Part shown: in pieces, positions 11,800 to 23,890 of the stretch
Position numbering within the stretch: the stretch's first letter is position 1
Layout: each line of letters begins with the position of its first letter
DNA from: Chiridota heheva
Lineage: Eukaryota; Echinodermata; Holothuroidea; Apodida; Chiridotidae
Length of the DNA stretch: 64,000 bases
Direction: 5' to 3'
Assembly: GCA_020152595.1 (NCBI GenBank)
Contig: JAIGNY010001454.1
Location: 980,001-1,044,000, forward strand
Program-made: the position numbers and the translations under genes
Notes under the pieces: model-generated
What the model saw: the letters and a program-made list of their open reading frames with translations, nothing else
The model's database searches: none
What the model was told of the DNA's origin: nothing

Positions 11800-13067
11800 C
11801 TTCGCCGACGAGTCCCGTTCCACTTCTTGGTTCTGATGATTTCGAGGAGCCAGTCCAATATCGGGTTCTAGATGGGCTGTGGATTCATGAAAACCAGATC
11901 CACTACCACATTTAGTTTGCATCATATATCCATAACTGATTCCAACACGTCAAACACGTCTTAACTTCTCATTAAATGAAATACAGAATCCACAAAAATA
12001 TATATTCCAAGAAAGATAGTAATTAACTTTGCTATTAGATCTCCTTGTATTTAGCTTTTTCGGATGATTAAACTACTGTTGCCTAAATTTATCCTCTAAC
12101 ACAACGGACTTAAAAGAACTAGAAAAAACTGCCACAACTTCCAATTTAAAATCCTCGATTGGTTAAATAAAATTCAGTGCAGTAAAAAATCATCCGAGCC
12201 TAACGTTAGTAATCCGTCTGTTTGCTTTCCTAATACAACTTTCCAATTCACACTCAATCTGAAATGAGTAAAATCATCGCTAATTCGCTAAAGCGTTTGG
12301 TTATTTTGTATACAGTATACCATGTTTTAAAATGTAATCGCTAGCTAGATACTAAAGACGCCATATGTCTTGGGATGTTGGTTACAACTTATTGTGCTCA
12401 TTATACAGAAAGCTTAGGAGAATGCACTGTGATCAACAATTTAATAGTCGTTTTCTGAATGAAACCTTGAACGAAAACACATCTTTCACTTACAAAGTTT
12501 CTATCTTTTGAATATATTTTGCCATATCGTTAGAGTTTTTTGTTAATTATCTGTATTTACAGCAAATCGAGATGATTTTTGGATCCTAACGGATACTTTA
12601 AATCACCAATCGATATATTGTCCGTTAACTACATTGTTATTGGTCCAAACTAAATGGAAATAAGGATTACATATTCAATACGTTATTTACATATATCGTA
12701 CCTTTAACTTTAAAATCGTAGTAAAGCAAGCGCCCTCTCTAACTGCATGAGCATCATCTGGACGGCTTGGTAATGATATTTATATACTTATGAATGCATA
12801 TTCATATAAGTTTCGCTCTTAGTTTTGCTCTTAGTTAGAGAGATAGGCGGCTGCAAAAATCACAAATGAACAGGTGTATTAAAGCAGGCAATGACTGAAA
12901 TAATTACCACAGGGACGCAGGAAGTTGATAAAAAGAGAAACGGAGAAGATAATGAATGGCGTACAAACAGATTACACCCATATAGGATAAAAGTCACATG
13001 ATTAATATTGTTTTTTGTTTGTTAATTTAATGCTAATATAAAATACACTTTAGCAAACATTGCTAGT
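11800..13067 (-). promoter_or_regulatory. Kv4 5' leader and upstream region
   Basis: The reading frame stays open from 11799 back to the ATG at 11923-11925 and meets a stop at 11950-11952, so 11800-11925 is either leader or an N-terminal extension. Beyond that the DNA is AT-rich with no recognised gene. A minus-strand TATATAAAT word lies at about 12777-12788, but no core promoter can be assigned with confidence. Confidence 0.4.
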
Positions 13068-13578
13068 TTTACCCTGAAAACTAAATAATGGCCGACAGAG
13101 TGTTGATGGCCCAGGTGGGCTATCCTTTTTTTCCAATGATGGTGGAACATTTTCTAAAGTGGGGCTGAAATTCAACTTGTGGAAGTTGCCATAGGAAGCC
13201 CACTGATTTGGAACATTTTAGGTGCATTATTTACCATTTTGTATTTATTTTCATCATTATAATTTGTATATAAAGCCCTTGCCTTACCTGTATTATTCCT
13301 GCAATTTTTTCGCATGTGTAAAAAAGGTGACTAATTCAAACCTAAATTAGGATATCTCAGTTTAAGTTTTATCCGCAGAACAGGGCTGCAGGTTTGTCAC
13401 TTTTCATAATCTGTTTATCGAAGGAAAAATTAATTTCCACGTCTCAGCCCGGGAAGGAACTTCTAGAAGGGAAAATCTCACACCAAATTGTTCCACCATC
13501 ATTGGAAAAGAAGGATAGCCCACTCGGGCCATCAACAGATCAACACTCTGTCGGCCATTATTTAGTTTTCAGGGTAAA
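13068..13578. mobile_element. ~510-bp MITE with 85-90 bp inverted ends
   Basis: The left arm starts TTTACCCTGAAAACTAAATA at 13068 and continues through GGCCGACAGAGTGTTGAT to about 13152; the right arm is its complement at about 13488-13578. One arm carries a short duplicated ATCAACAG word. I could not assign a target-site duplication, so the superfamily is unknown. There is no transposase. The 111-codon ORF inside (13394-13729) is not recognised and crosses the element end. Confidence 0.8.
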
Positions 13579-13798
13579 GAAACAAGTACCAGAGACACGG
13601 AATTCAAAACGGGGCGCCGTTTTGTTCGCCGCCGTGATTCGATCATTCAAATTTCAAAAGCCGTGGAATACAAAGGGCTCGAAGACCCCACGTTACCATA
13701 GATATACACTTACTAATGCTGAATGGTAAAAATTACTTCTCTTCTTCGTAAACGATCAAAGGGATTATGCCTTATTGTAAATTTACACATAACATGGG

Positions 13799-13955
13799 GT
13801 GTAGCCAGCCTTTTAGATTTGGGGGAGGGGGTCGCCGATTTTTCTTGTTGTTGACCTTTTACCATATTTTGTGGACCTTTTTACCGTTTTGTCATTACCA
13901 TGTTACTTCGGGGGAGGGTCGCACGACCTGTCGACCCCCTCTCCCTGGCTATAAC
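13799..13955. mobile_element. GTGTAGCCAG-type MITE, copy 1
   Basis: Starts GTGTAGCCAG and ends CTGGCTATAAC, imperfect inverted termini. Just inside are GGGGGAGGGGGTCG and its rough complement near the other end, with an inner GACCTTTTACC word. Copies of the same design occur at 16652-17132 and about 32050-32225. Confidence 0.5.
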
Positions 13956-13964
13956 CGTGTAAAT

Positions 13965-16334
13965 TAACATCAATGCAATACAATTTAATGTAGCTTAAAC
14001 TTACTTTTACATCCTTTACATTACAGTTTGTCTAAACCTGTAAACGGTGTAGATCCAAATAATCTGAGAAACACCCATAAAGAAAATCATTGAATAGTCA
14101 AAGTTATCAAAGATTCAAATGATTTTCAAAGAATCAGGAATTATAAGAAGAAGTCAAAAGCCAAAATTCCAATGGCACTTTTGGTAAGTTTTACTTTTTT
14201 TTCCTTTCTTTTTTTCACGGCGAAAGAGCCTCACTATTCCATTTGAGGATCCTCACTTAAAGTTGATGGTGGCGTGATCAGGTAATGTGGAGTTGTCACT
14301 TCACAAGTGGCGACACCCCTGATAATATTTATCAGAAAATCACCTGACAATAAGCCGACTAGAAGCGGCGCACGAAGATGGCAAATCACCATCAAAAATT
14401 GCATAGAACCTTGAAATCCGTATATTTTTTCATGTAGATTTACGAAGATGATAAAAGGAATGAAAGCACCATGTTGATTTCCTACTATAGGAGTATATTA
14501 TATTGCATTAGAAAAAAATACATGTTGTGTTGATTGGTACAGGAAGACCAATTCAACAGTGTGATTTCATAACTGTACTTCTGATACATTTTATGTCTTT
14601 CCTTATTATTGCGTATTTGGGATTGTTTTCTTAATTATTTGAAACATAATTATTGAGATGCATAACATGCACTTTAGAAGAACATGCTCTGCCCATATTG
14701 ATGTACCTGATAATCTTAATAAGAGAAAATATAAATGCAAATGGAAATGGACAAGAAACTTTTCCTTCAAAATTATTTTGTACGTACGAATAGACCAAAT
14801 TTTTACAAAAGAAAACAAACAAAAAACTTGAAACTATTGTATACTTTATTTATGCCTGCTTCAACATGTTGGAAGTGCAGGGGAAGAAACTACTTCTGAC
14901 AAAGATATTTAGGATTATTTTAATATCTCCAGTCAATCTCTAAATCATCAGTAATTCTCATCAATTTAAAGAGCAAAAGAATTGAATTAGAGAAGGAGAA
15001 ACGAAGAAATGCATGAAGATTTAAAGAAGACATAGAGTCAAAAAATTATACTTGATGTATGATAGAGAATATAAAAAAAACCTAGTGCAAAAAAGCGCAT
15101 CTTAAAAGCTTCTTCCGTTCTAAAGTTATCTATATGTTTAACGGTTTATGTTGTAACATGGAAGCTACCATTTTGTGCAGAAATGCTACCAATTATCTGA
15201 TTATTGCCCCATTTACCCTATGTGTTAGCACAAAATAATGCATTTCTTTATCATTTTTTAAAAATATTTTATCCAGTATGATTTGACATGAAGTTCTTAA
15301 GGCCTGTATCAGTCTGTCAGTAATGTCTTGTACAAATACAAAATTATAGACCATCAAGCAAAGGAAAATATCTTCTTACGAGCTATTATCAGATTATGAA
15401 GAAATACATTGTAAATTCATTACAAACTGTGTTGAAGATGTCATTTTTAGGGGGCGGTATGAACATTATGGCAGCTCCCATGTAGGCTATTTTTTTTTTT
15501 TCTTAACATAATTATTATTTTAACTCATTGCAAAAGATATGTTAGATTGCTTTGGAAGATGTGAAATTTGGGCAAATCATAAATTATAATCATGCTTGCA
15601 TAATAACAAAGTAGGAAAAAAAGCCAGACTGTATGTCTCCTTATAAGCTGTCTTAATGTTCATACATTACCATGATGCATCTGAAAAAGCCCAAAAAGTC
15701 AAATGTCTAAAATGGTCAGCCAGTGAGGAAAGGAACTAACAGAGGTCATATATCCGCCCCGAAGATTAATATTTTAACTAAGATTCACGCCCTTATATTG
15801 AAAAACATCTAGCGAGTTTACCCAATACCATGCATGTATATGGTCAATGTTATACTTATTCACAATATATTTCGAAAGTAATGGTCACCCTATTCATCTT
15901 GGATATACGGCCGGCTCTATTAACAAAGAACGTTTTTCTTCAAAATCTAAAAACTGTGTTTTTTGCTTAAGAATTGTATGTTCTTTTCCATAGGCAAGAT
16001 TTGAGGGGGCAAAGGGGACACCCCCCCCCCCCCCTATACACACACACACTTTTTTCCGATTTTGTATCTTTTGCATCTTAGCATGAATTTGTGGTTACCG
16101 CCCTCCCCTCCCCCCGTCCCACTTTTAATTTGGCCCCCACTTTCTGTAGGAAAATCCCGCCCATGCTCTTTTTAATGGATGATAAAATGGATACCCCCAT
16201 AGTGCATCTAGAGCCAGTTACCACCAAATGACATGCTATTGACAGCCTTAGATACTTTTGATCTCTTGTGTTTGGTATTATGTTACTACCAATTTTGAAA
16301 TTGTGCAAAAATGGCGTTAAAAAGTATCGTTTCT
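13965..16334. other. Intergenic, no gene seen
   Basis: AT-rich sequence with scattered short ORFs that I cannot support as genes. At 16020-16034 a run of C is followed by a short CA repeat; the surrounding GGGGGC-rich sequence resembles MITE ends. Confidence 0.3.
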
Positions 16335-16464
16335 GGCATGACACCCCGGTATGCATGTCACCCCGGCATGTCACCCCGGCATGTCACCCCGGCATGTCGC
16401 CCCGGCATGTCACCCCAGCATGTCACCCCGGCATGTGTCACCCCGGCATGTCACCCCGGCATGC
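16335..16464. repeat. 13-bp minisatellite, 10 copies
   Basis: Nearly perfect CATGTCACCCCGG units. The period is not a multiple of 3, so ORFs crossing it cycle frames and are rejected. Confidence 0.95.
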
Positions 16465-16651
16465 CACGCAACATATCTTCGTCAAGGCGAAGATCTTAGC
16501 AATTGAAAGAGCGGTGCTGAATATTTGGATGGTGGACTCACTGCGAGTGCTTGTGCATAGCTCGTCGGTGCGGGATCCATGGTCCATGTGTGTTGGTATA
16601 CTTGTATATACAAACTTGACTACAATCCTACAAACATATTCCTGATCAGGA

Positions 16652-17132
16652 GTGTAACCAGCTTTTTGGATTGAGGGGAAGGGCGGGGCTTGGGGGAAGG
16701 GGGGAGGGTCGTAGAACGACACACGTGCAGATGTCATAAAGACATTGAATTCCAAACTTTTGTCAAATAGCGGTCTTTAAATTTTTAAAAAGGTCATTGC
16801 CTAGGTTAAAAGAAGCTACTGTGAATTTTAAAAGGCAGCGGTAAAAACTTTTGAATATTCATATACAACCAAGTCAAATTTCACAGTAGCCAATGGAGAT
16901 TCAAAATAATCAGGAGTGGAAAATGTAAACATCCCATACGCTTTAGTGCATGCTCAACGACGTGACGTGCCAATTTCTCATATTTTCACGGTATTTTGAG
17001 TAGGCTATTTAGCGGGTTGTTTCCGGACTTTTTAGAAAAAATTCTGGACCTTTGAGCAAATTTTCTGGACCTTTTAGCAACATTTTTGGACCCTTTAACT
17101 TTTTTGAGAGCAGAACGACCCCCTGGCTACAC
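16652..17132. mobile_element. GTGTAGCCAG-type MITE, copy 2
   Basis: Starts GTGTAACCAGC and ends CTGGCTACAC, with GGGGGAAGGGGGGAGGG just inside the left end. The right half contains three loose copies of TTCTGGACCTTTTAGCAA, about 27 bp apart. Same organisation as 13799-13955 but longer. Confidence 0.5.
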
Positions 17133-18607
17133 CCATGTTGATCCAACATAAATCGAACAAAAATATTTTGACAAAATCTCTTGTTTTATTTCAGTTTATC
17201 ATTTTTATAGCTCTTCCCCACAAAAAATACGTGGGTCCTGAAATATGTAATAAAAGTGCAATTATTCTATCATTACACATGTATATGAGGATAATATATT
17301 GTAGTCAGTTCGGGGGTATTGCACATAAATATAGGCTCTAGCCCCTAGACCCCACGACGCCTATAGGGTTATGTATAATAGCCTCATAGTTTGGGTAGGG
17401 GTCCTGAGTTTGTGACAGGGCCAAAGGCGGTGAACTTAAACATAAACGTCAGAGTCTGTTATTTCCTCTGCAGTCTTTCGGAAAATAACCGTAATTATGA
17501 TCATGTCCCGACCAATCATAGGCCTGCACAGTGGCGGCAATTTCTTTTACATTGGGAAGGGGGAGCGAACCCAGACAGTGGTGTAGCCAGCCAAATATAG
17601 CTTTATATGAGGCTTCATTTTTTTAGGGGGACATAATGATATTCGTCCCCCCAACAAAATTATTGGGGGACATGTTCCCCCGTCCCTCCGGGATCGCCGC
17701 CTATAGGCCTACATGGTCAGCCGTAACTAAAAACGCTAAGAGTGATATTATTATTATTTTTAAATACAACCAGTCGTAACTGTCACAAGAGCAATATTTA
17801 CATTACTTTCCTTCAATAAAAAGATCAGATCTGACTGTTTTTCTACATTATATACAGGGAGGTACTTTTGAACTTTTCGAAAGTTGGCCCTCCGCTAGTC
17901 ACTCGGTGATACCGCTTAGTTATAAAAAATATAAAAAAAAGGGCTGTCGTGGCAATTAATATTTTTGTATGGATACTAGAAATAGAACAAAGTGATGTAG
18001 GTTTTAATTTATGTATTATAAAATCTTAGAATAGAATAGATACAATAAATAAAGACGATCTGCAACTTGGTTCTCCTGAAATCAATTCTATCCACGCCCG
18101 AATTTAACAGGCTGGGAGGATTTCAGTGTGTGCATATGTGATGGTGAGCTGATGGAAAGTGGCGTACTCACGCTAAGTTTTTAAATTAACTCAAGTAAAC
18201 TCTTGCAGTTTCAGAAACGCATCCGATGAGACAAACCTCGTTCGTTTCAAATTTCAAATAATAATATATCTCAGTGACACTTCAAAAAATATTTTGGTGT
18301 AATAAATATGTTTCTGAAACAGTAAAAATGTCTCAATAATACCATTCTTCATATCACGTTTTAGACGTGGCTAGTAAACTATCGGATTGGTACTTGGAAG
18401 TCTACATTCCTCAACGTTGCCAATTTACACGAGTTTTTCGAATAAAAACAATTCCATAAATTTCTTAATTAGCATTGCTGAAATTGATTGTAGCGTTGTA
18501 ACCGTTAAAATACAACCTTCAATAAACTACACTTAATTTGAAGTCCATATTCTTTTCAATAATACAACAAATTAAATATAATTCTCAATTTAAAAATAGC
18601 GGATTAA
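17133..18607. other. Intergenic, MITE fragments only
   Basis: No gene recognised. A further GTGTAGCCAGCC terminus lies at 17579-17592 near GGGGGACAT-type words at about 17625-17680, probably another partial copy of the MITE family. The remainder is AT-rich without visible structure. Confidence 0.3.
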
Positions 18608-18892
18608 CAGGCCCGCAGCCGGGAGGAGGGTGGGGTGGGGGCAGGGACGAAACCCCTTTGTTGAGGAAGAGCCATTTTGAAATCTAAAAATATAATAAAT
18701 AAGCACCCAGAATTTCAAGATTTTTGTCCTTTCATGCGAAAAACCAAACCCCCTTTCAAATTCCTGAATTCCTTTTTGTTGAGAAAGTGCCCTTTTGAAA
18801 TCTAAAAAAATAATAAACATTCATTTGCATTTTTTGCACTTTTAGGCCTATACGAAAACGAACCCCCTTTCAAATTCCTGTCTACGGGCCTG
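18608..18892. mobile_element. Short element with CAGGCCCG termini
   Basis: Left terminus CAGGCCCGCAGCC; right terminus CTACGGGCCTG. Between them two direct copies of a roughly 150-bp segment share CCCCTTTCAAATTCCTG-like and GCCATTTTGAAATCTAAAA-like words. No coding capacity. Confidence 0.5.
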
Positions 18893-19930
18893 ATAATCAA
18901 GGAAATTGTTGAACTTCCTTATTATAAGGAAAGAATAAAGGCTCAATTGCAACAAAAAATATATATATCTTTTTTTCTTTTTCAATTCCATTCCCATTTT
19001 ACAATGATACGATTTGGGTTTCATAACTACGTGTTTCAGCACTAGATCTAAAACAGTAAAGGAGTTTTACTCCATATGCATCAGGGCCCCCGACACAGGT
19101 TTCATATCCGGGGAAGAAAGGGAGGGGGCTCGATGTTGTCAATTGCCAATCAGACATTGTAGACAAAGAGCGTATGCCAGTAAAGTATTGAGTCCTAAAT
19201 GAACTTTGGATGAGTATAGGTGTTAATTCTGTGACAGAAACTTAAACTTGATTAAAGGCCAGTTGCCGTCTCTAACGTACGAGGCAAATGAAATTCAAAT
19301 CCTGTGTTTTGATTGGTCGAAACACAATGGTACAGTGTGCACTTACATTGATAGGCCAATCAGTGTCGTTTTGGAATAAATTGTACACCGCCACATTTTA
19401 ATCACGATAGATGACTTTAAAAAAATAATAATTAATAAAGAAGTTATTACTGTTTTGAATAAGGCTTATTTGAAATCCATTGCTTTTAAAATTATTAGGG
19501 CCTGTACTTCACGTTAAGCTTTAATCCACTTCCTTTCTGGTTCTATATGCGCGAGTTGTCTAATTAACAAATCCCCGTGTGCATTCGCAAAGAAAGTAAG
19601 CATTAAGCCGGTCTGTCCAGGGTATTCGCAGGTCAGCCTACCTTCGCAGCATCTACAATAATGTTCTTTGTTTCAAGTTCGCTGGCTAGAAATAATCTTT
19701 ATTCTGCCACATTTTGATTAGCGCTTACCTCTTTCTATAATAATAGAACCCAATAAAAATTGTAAATAGGACTTTGAATAGATTTTTTGTACAAATTTTA
19801 CCTTTTTTACTACCTCCTGATTACTACTTTGTTCAAATAATCACGCAGTGTCAAGTTTTACATTTTTCAAAATAGTCATTAGTTTGATTACTGAACGTTT
19901 GTAATTCTATTTCAAGTGAGAGTATCAAAG
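18893..19930. other. Intergenic, 5' flank of a possible gene
   Basis: No gene seen. Contains CCAAT-type words in both orientations (GATTGGTC near 19313, GGCCAATCAG near 19353). These may be promoter elements for the ORF starting at 19931; this is an inference only. Confidence 0.25.
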
Positions 19931-19941
19931 ATGGCGGATTT
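19926..19941 (+). promoter_or_regulatory. YY1-like motif at a start codon
   Basis: AAAGATGGCGGAT matches the YY1 consensus AANATGGCGGC closely. In animals this motif often lies at or just after the start site of housekeeping genes and can include the initiator ATG, as it would here. Confidence 0.4.
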
Positions 19942-20077
19942 CCGGCATGTAGATACATTACTAGTCCTGTTGCGTTCTGGGGCCACGACAGAAAAATGTC
20001 CTGTCATGCTGGAATTGTATGAACAATATTTAACAAGGATCTGTTATTTCATTAAAATGTCATTTATTATTACATAA
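19931..20077 (+). CDS. Possible first exon, product not recognised
   Basis: A 48-codon ORF begins with an ATG in excellent context (AAAGATGG) inside a YY1-like motif. The first 37 residues look like a globular helical N-terminus: alternating hydrophobics, then EKCPVMLELYEQYLTRI. The last residues before TAA are less protein-like, so the true coding part may end at an internal donor; GTATGA within the Leu-Tyr codons (about 20015) is the least bad candidate. I do not recognise the family. A 4-kb foldback element begins 156 bp downstream and would lie in the first intron if the gene is real. It could also be a chance ORF or a pseudogene. Confidence 0.35.
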   Translation: MADFRHVDTLLVLLRSGATTEKCPVMLELYEQYLTRICYFIKMSFIIT

Positions 20078-20193
20078 CATTTGTAGTACCAATTTTACAT
20101 TTCTTCGTGGCTTTGGTAAATTCATGAGTTGGAATTTAATACGCGACTTCACGCTTTCCGTCACCGAGAGGAAAATTCGGTGTGGAAATTCTG

Positions 20194-20203
20194 ATCACGT
20201 GAT
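20194..20203. promoter_or_regulatory. Palindromic E-box ATCACGTGAT
   Basis: A perfect palindrome containing TCACGTGA, a site type bound by bHLH-zip factors. It lies between the possible first exon and the foldback element. Function is inferred from motif and position alone. Confidence 0.25.
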
Positions 20204-20245
20204 AGCTTACACAATAAACATGTAGACGAAAGTAGTAGTAAGAGG

Positions 20246-20770
20246 ACACTATACAGGCCCGGACGGGCCTGTATAGTGACCCCTGAGATTTTCTTCTGGG
20301 TCCTCGGATTGGTCGGGGTCTGTATAGTGGCCCCTAAGATGTTTTATTCATTTGCGTATACTTAATGCTAACTTCGGATTGGTCGGAGTCTGTATAGCGG
20401 CCCCTGAGAATTTTTTCTTGGTCATTGGATTGGTCCAGGCCAGTATAGCGGCCCCTGAGATTTTCCTCTGGGTCATCGGATTGGTCGGGGTCTGTATAGC
20501 GGCCCCTGAGATTTTCCAGCCAATCACTACCTGTATAGCGGCCCCTGAGATTTTTCTTCTGAGTCATCGGATTGCGTCACAAGATAGTCTCGACGACGGA
20601 GCTTTTGATTGGCCACTACCTGTATAGCGGCCCCTGAGATTTTCCAGGTCATCGGATTGCGTCCCAGGATATTCTTGACTGTTCCATAGAATCCTTTGCT
20701 GGCTTCTGATTGGTCACTGCCTGTATAGCGGCCCCTGAGATTTTTTTCTCTGGGTCATTGGATTGCCGTC
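20246..20770. repeat. Subterminal tandem units of foldback element, left
   Basis: Eight or nine units of about 45-90 bp, each with CTGTATAGCGGCCCCTGAG followed by ATTTT and usually a GGGTCATCGGATTGG word. The inverted counterpart is at about 23885-24260. The GATTGG words are inverted CCAAT boxes. Confidence 0.85.
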
Positions 20771-21430
20771 ACAGGATAGTCTCGATTGTTCTGCAGAGTC
20801 CTTTTAACGAGGTGTAGAGCTTTTCCTGACTGGGTGTGTCAGGTGATTGTAGGGTAAAAGTACCTGCCCCAACCAACGCAGGATACCGTAGGAGGCAAGC
20901 CATGGTAGATCTTTTTTTTTCTCCTTCCGCCCTCATTAGGGTTTCATCAGATCTTGAGTTACGAATGTTGGCATTCAACAGTGTGGTCTAATTGAATCAC
21001 CTAATTGTCGTAGATGAACCTGTCCGTTTCATGCGAGAGGACTTGCGGGATGATAGGTTTAATACCCGTACGGGAGGGTTGTCAGATCGGGCGTTTTGTA
21101 TAGATCAGTCGATATTTCTTGGTGATGGCTCTGGTGAGAACTTTACCGGAACCGTCTCTCTGGATGCGGTGAGAGTAGTGGACGGGAACGATGACTTCTT
21201 CATCATCGTCCCAAGCCCATAATTTTTCCATTCAATACTGTTGCCATATATGGTTATCACACCACTATTAATTGACCAATCTGATTAGTCAAAAAATGGC
21301 ATATTTCTATTACGCATTAAATGGACCAATACCTTGTTCCGCAGAGTCCTTTTAACGAGGTGTATAGTTCATTTGCAATGCTGGCTTCTGATTGGTAGGG
21401 GCCCGTCTGTATAGTGGCCTCTGAGATATT
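20770..21430 (+). repeat. Conserved inner module of foldback element, left arm
   Basis: Inverted copy of about 23215-23890. An open frame at 20992-21222 (76 codons, first codon TTG) matches the corresponding frame on the other strand of the right arm at 71 of 76 residues. The opposite strand is also open over a different part (20769-20978) in both arms. I recognise no domain, so this may be a captured gene fragment or plain DNA with few stops. Confidence 0.7.
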
Positions 21431-21756
21431 TTCTTCTGGGTCATCGGATTGCGTGACAATATATTATGAATTGTTCCATAAAGTCCTTTTAACGAAGTGT
21501 ATAGCTTTTCATGACTAGGTGTGTCAAGTGGGAAGGTATCATGGTACTCATTGTCGCCCATTTCACAACAATACACCCTGATAGTCTGTTAATTAGAAGC
21601 TTAGATTTGTCAAAGAGTTAAAACTGTACAAATAATATATATAAATCGCGAGTATCGATAATATCGAGATAATATCGTCACAATTACCGAGTCACGTCAT
21701 TCGAGAAACAAGGAAACTTGTCATGTTTGAGACCATGTTTTTAAAAATAGATAAGA

Positions 21757-21915
21757 TTTGAGCGACGATATTTTTTAAGCGGTGTGATTTGAGCGGCGAT
21801 ATTTTTTAAACGGTGTGATTTGAGCGGCGATATTTTTTAAACGGTGTGATTTGAGCGGCGATATATTTTAAAAGGTGTGATTTGAGCGGCGATATTTTTT
21901 AAACGGTGTGATTTG
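21757..21915. repeat. 31-bp tandem repeat within foldback arm, 5 copies
   Basis: Units containing ATTTGAGCGGCGATATTTTT and ending AAACGGTGTG. The right arm carries essentially one copy near 23120-23160, so the arms have diverged in copy number. Confidence 0.85.
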
Positions 21916-22464
21916 AGAACGAAATTTTATTTTCATATCCCATTGACTTTGCACAGGGGGCAAAATTTGAGCGACGATATTTTGAAAACGTTAATAATTT
22001 GAGAAGACATTTTTTTCTGACACTCCTCATTTAAGAAACAATTTTTCTGTAACACTCATTTGAGAAACAATTTTTCTGAAACACTGTCATTTGAGGCAGT
22101 TTTTTTGCTCAACTGTTTTTCATTTGAGAGGACCAAGATGGCGTCCTAACGGAGAATGACAGGACAGAACTGCACTCTAATGCAAAAAAAAAGGGTCTAC
22201 GGGGGATTCATCGTGGGAATAATCGGACAAAACTACGTTCTTAATAGAAAAAATGGCGTCAACGGGAGGGATGACAGGACAGAACTGCGCTTTAATGTGA
22301 AATACGGGGGTCTACGGGGATTCATTGTGGGAATAATCAGACAAAACTACGTTTCTAACGGGCAAAAAATGGTGTCAAAGGGGAAATGACAGGACAAACT
22401 GCGCTTTAAAAGGGGTGGGACTTGATTCCAAACCACCAAAATACCTTCTCAAAATTGACGCCCT

Positions 22465-22541
22465 GCTTCTTCTCCTCCTCCTCTTGCTCCTCCTCTTGCT
22501 CCTCCTTCTCCTCTTGCTCCTCCTTCTTCTTCTTCTTCTTC
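22465..22541. repeat. Polypyrimidine triplet tract in the loop
   Basis: A CTC/CTT/TGC triplet run at the symmetry centre of the foldback element. Its antisense translation gives a Lys/Glu-rich ORF (22406-22615), which is an artefact. Confidence 0.9.
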
Positions 22542-23214
22542 ACCGGATTTTCAAAAAGGGCATGCTCAAATGTAATGTTTGAGGAAAAAGTTAAAGGGGC
22601 GTGGTTTGGAACCAAGTCCCACCCCCTTTTAAAGCACAGTTCTGTCCTGTCATCCCACCGTTGACGCCATTTTGCCCGTTAAAAACGTAGTTTTGTCCGA
22701 TTATTCCCACGATGAATTCCCCGTAGACCCCCGTATTTTACATTAAAGCGCAGTTCTGTCCTGTCATTCCCCCTGTTGACGCTATTTTTTCCATTAAAAA
22801 CGTAGTTTTGTCCGATTATTCCCACGATGAATCCCCCGTAGACCCCTTTTTTCGCATTAGAGTGCAGTTATGTCCTGTCATTCCACCTTAGACGCCAGCT
22901 TGGTTCTTTCAAATGAAAAACAGTTGGACAAAAAATTTGCCTCAAATGACAGTGTTTCAGAAAAATTGTTTCTCAAATGAGTGTTTCAGAAAAATTGTTT
23001 CTCAAATGAGGAGTGTCAGAAAAAAATGTCTTCTCAAATTATTCACGTTTTCAAAATACCGTCGCTCAAATTTTGCTCCCTGTGCAAAGTCAATAGGATT
23101 TGAAAATACAATTTTGTTCTCAAATCACACCGTTTAAAAAACATCGCCGCTCAAATCTTACCTATTTTCAAAAACATGGTCTCAAACATGACAAGTTTTC
23201 TTGTTTCTTTGACC

Positions 23215-23890
23215 CAGAAGACAATATCTTAGAGGTCACTATACAGACGGGCCCCTATTAATCAGAAGCCAGCATTGCAAATGAACTGTACACCTCGTTA
23301 AAAGGACTATGCGGAACAAGGTTTTGATCCATTACATGCGTAATAGAATTATGCCATTTTTTGACCAATCAGATTGGTCAATTAATAGTGGTGTGATGAC
23401 CATATATGGCAACAGTATTGAATGGAACAAATATGGGCTTGGGACGATGATGAAGAAGTCATCGTTCCCGTCCACTACTCTCACCGCATCCAGAGAGACG
23501 GTTCCGGTAAAGTTCTCACCAGAGCCATCACCAAGAAATATCGACTGATCTATACAAAACGCCCGATCTGACAACCCTCCCGTACAGGTATTAAACCTTT
23601 CATCCCGCAAGTCCTCTCGCATGAAACGGACAGATTCATCTACGACATTTGGGTGATTCAATTAGACCACACTGCTGAATGCCAACATTCGTAGCTCAAG
23701 ATCCGATGAAACCCTAATGAGGGCGAAAGGAGGAAAAAGAGCTACCATGGCTTGCCTCCTACGGTATCCTGCGTTGGTTGGGGCAGGTACTTTTACTCTA
23801 CAATCACCCGACACACCCAGTCAGGGAAAGTTCTACACCTCGTTAAAAGGACTCTGCAGAGCAATCGAGACTATCCTGTGACGGCAATCC
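23215..23890 (-). repeat. Conserved inner module of foldback element, right arm
   Basis: Inverted partner of 20770-21430. The minus-strand frame at 23332-23661 is open for 109 codons, including the part shared with the left arm. It uses the same downstream features (GTTAAAAGGACT words, CTATACAGACGGGCCCC). Confidence 0.7.

Noticed and set aside
12777-12788. TATATAAAT word on the minus strand as a Kv4 TATA box
   Set aside because: AT-rich DNA produces such words by chance, it is about 1 kb from the start codon, and no initiator or transcript evidence supports it.
16268-16645. 125-codon plus-strand ORF
   Set aside because: Its middle is only the 13-bp CATGTCACCCCGG array, and neither flank shows a domain.
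22406-22615. Lys/Glu-rich ORF resembling a charged coiled coil
   Set aside because: It is the antisense of the pyrimidine triplet tract in the foldback loop.
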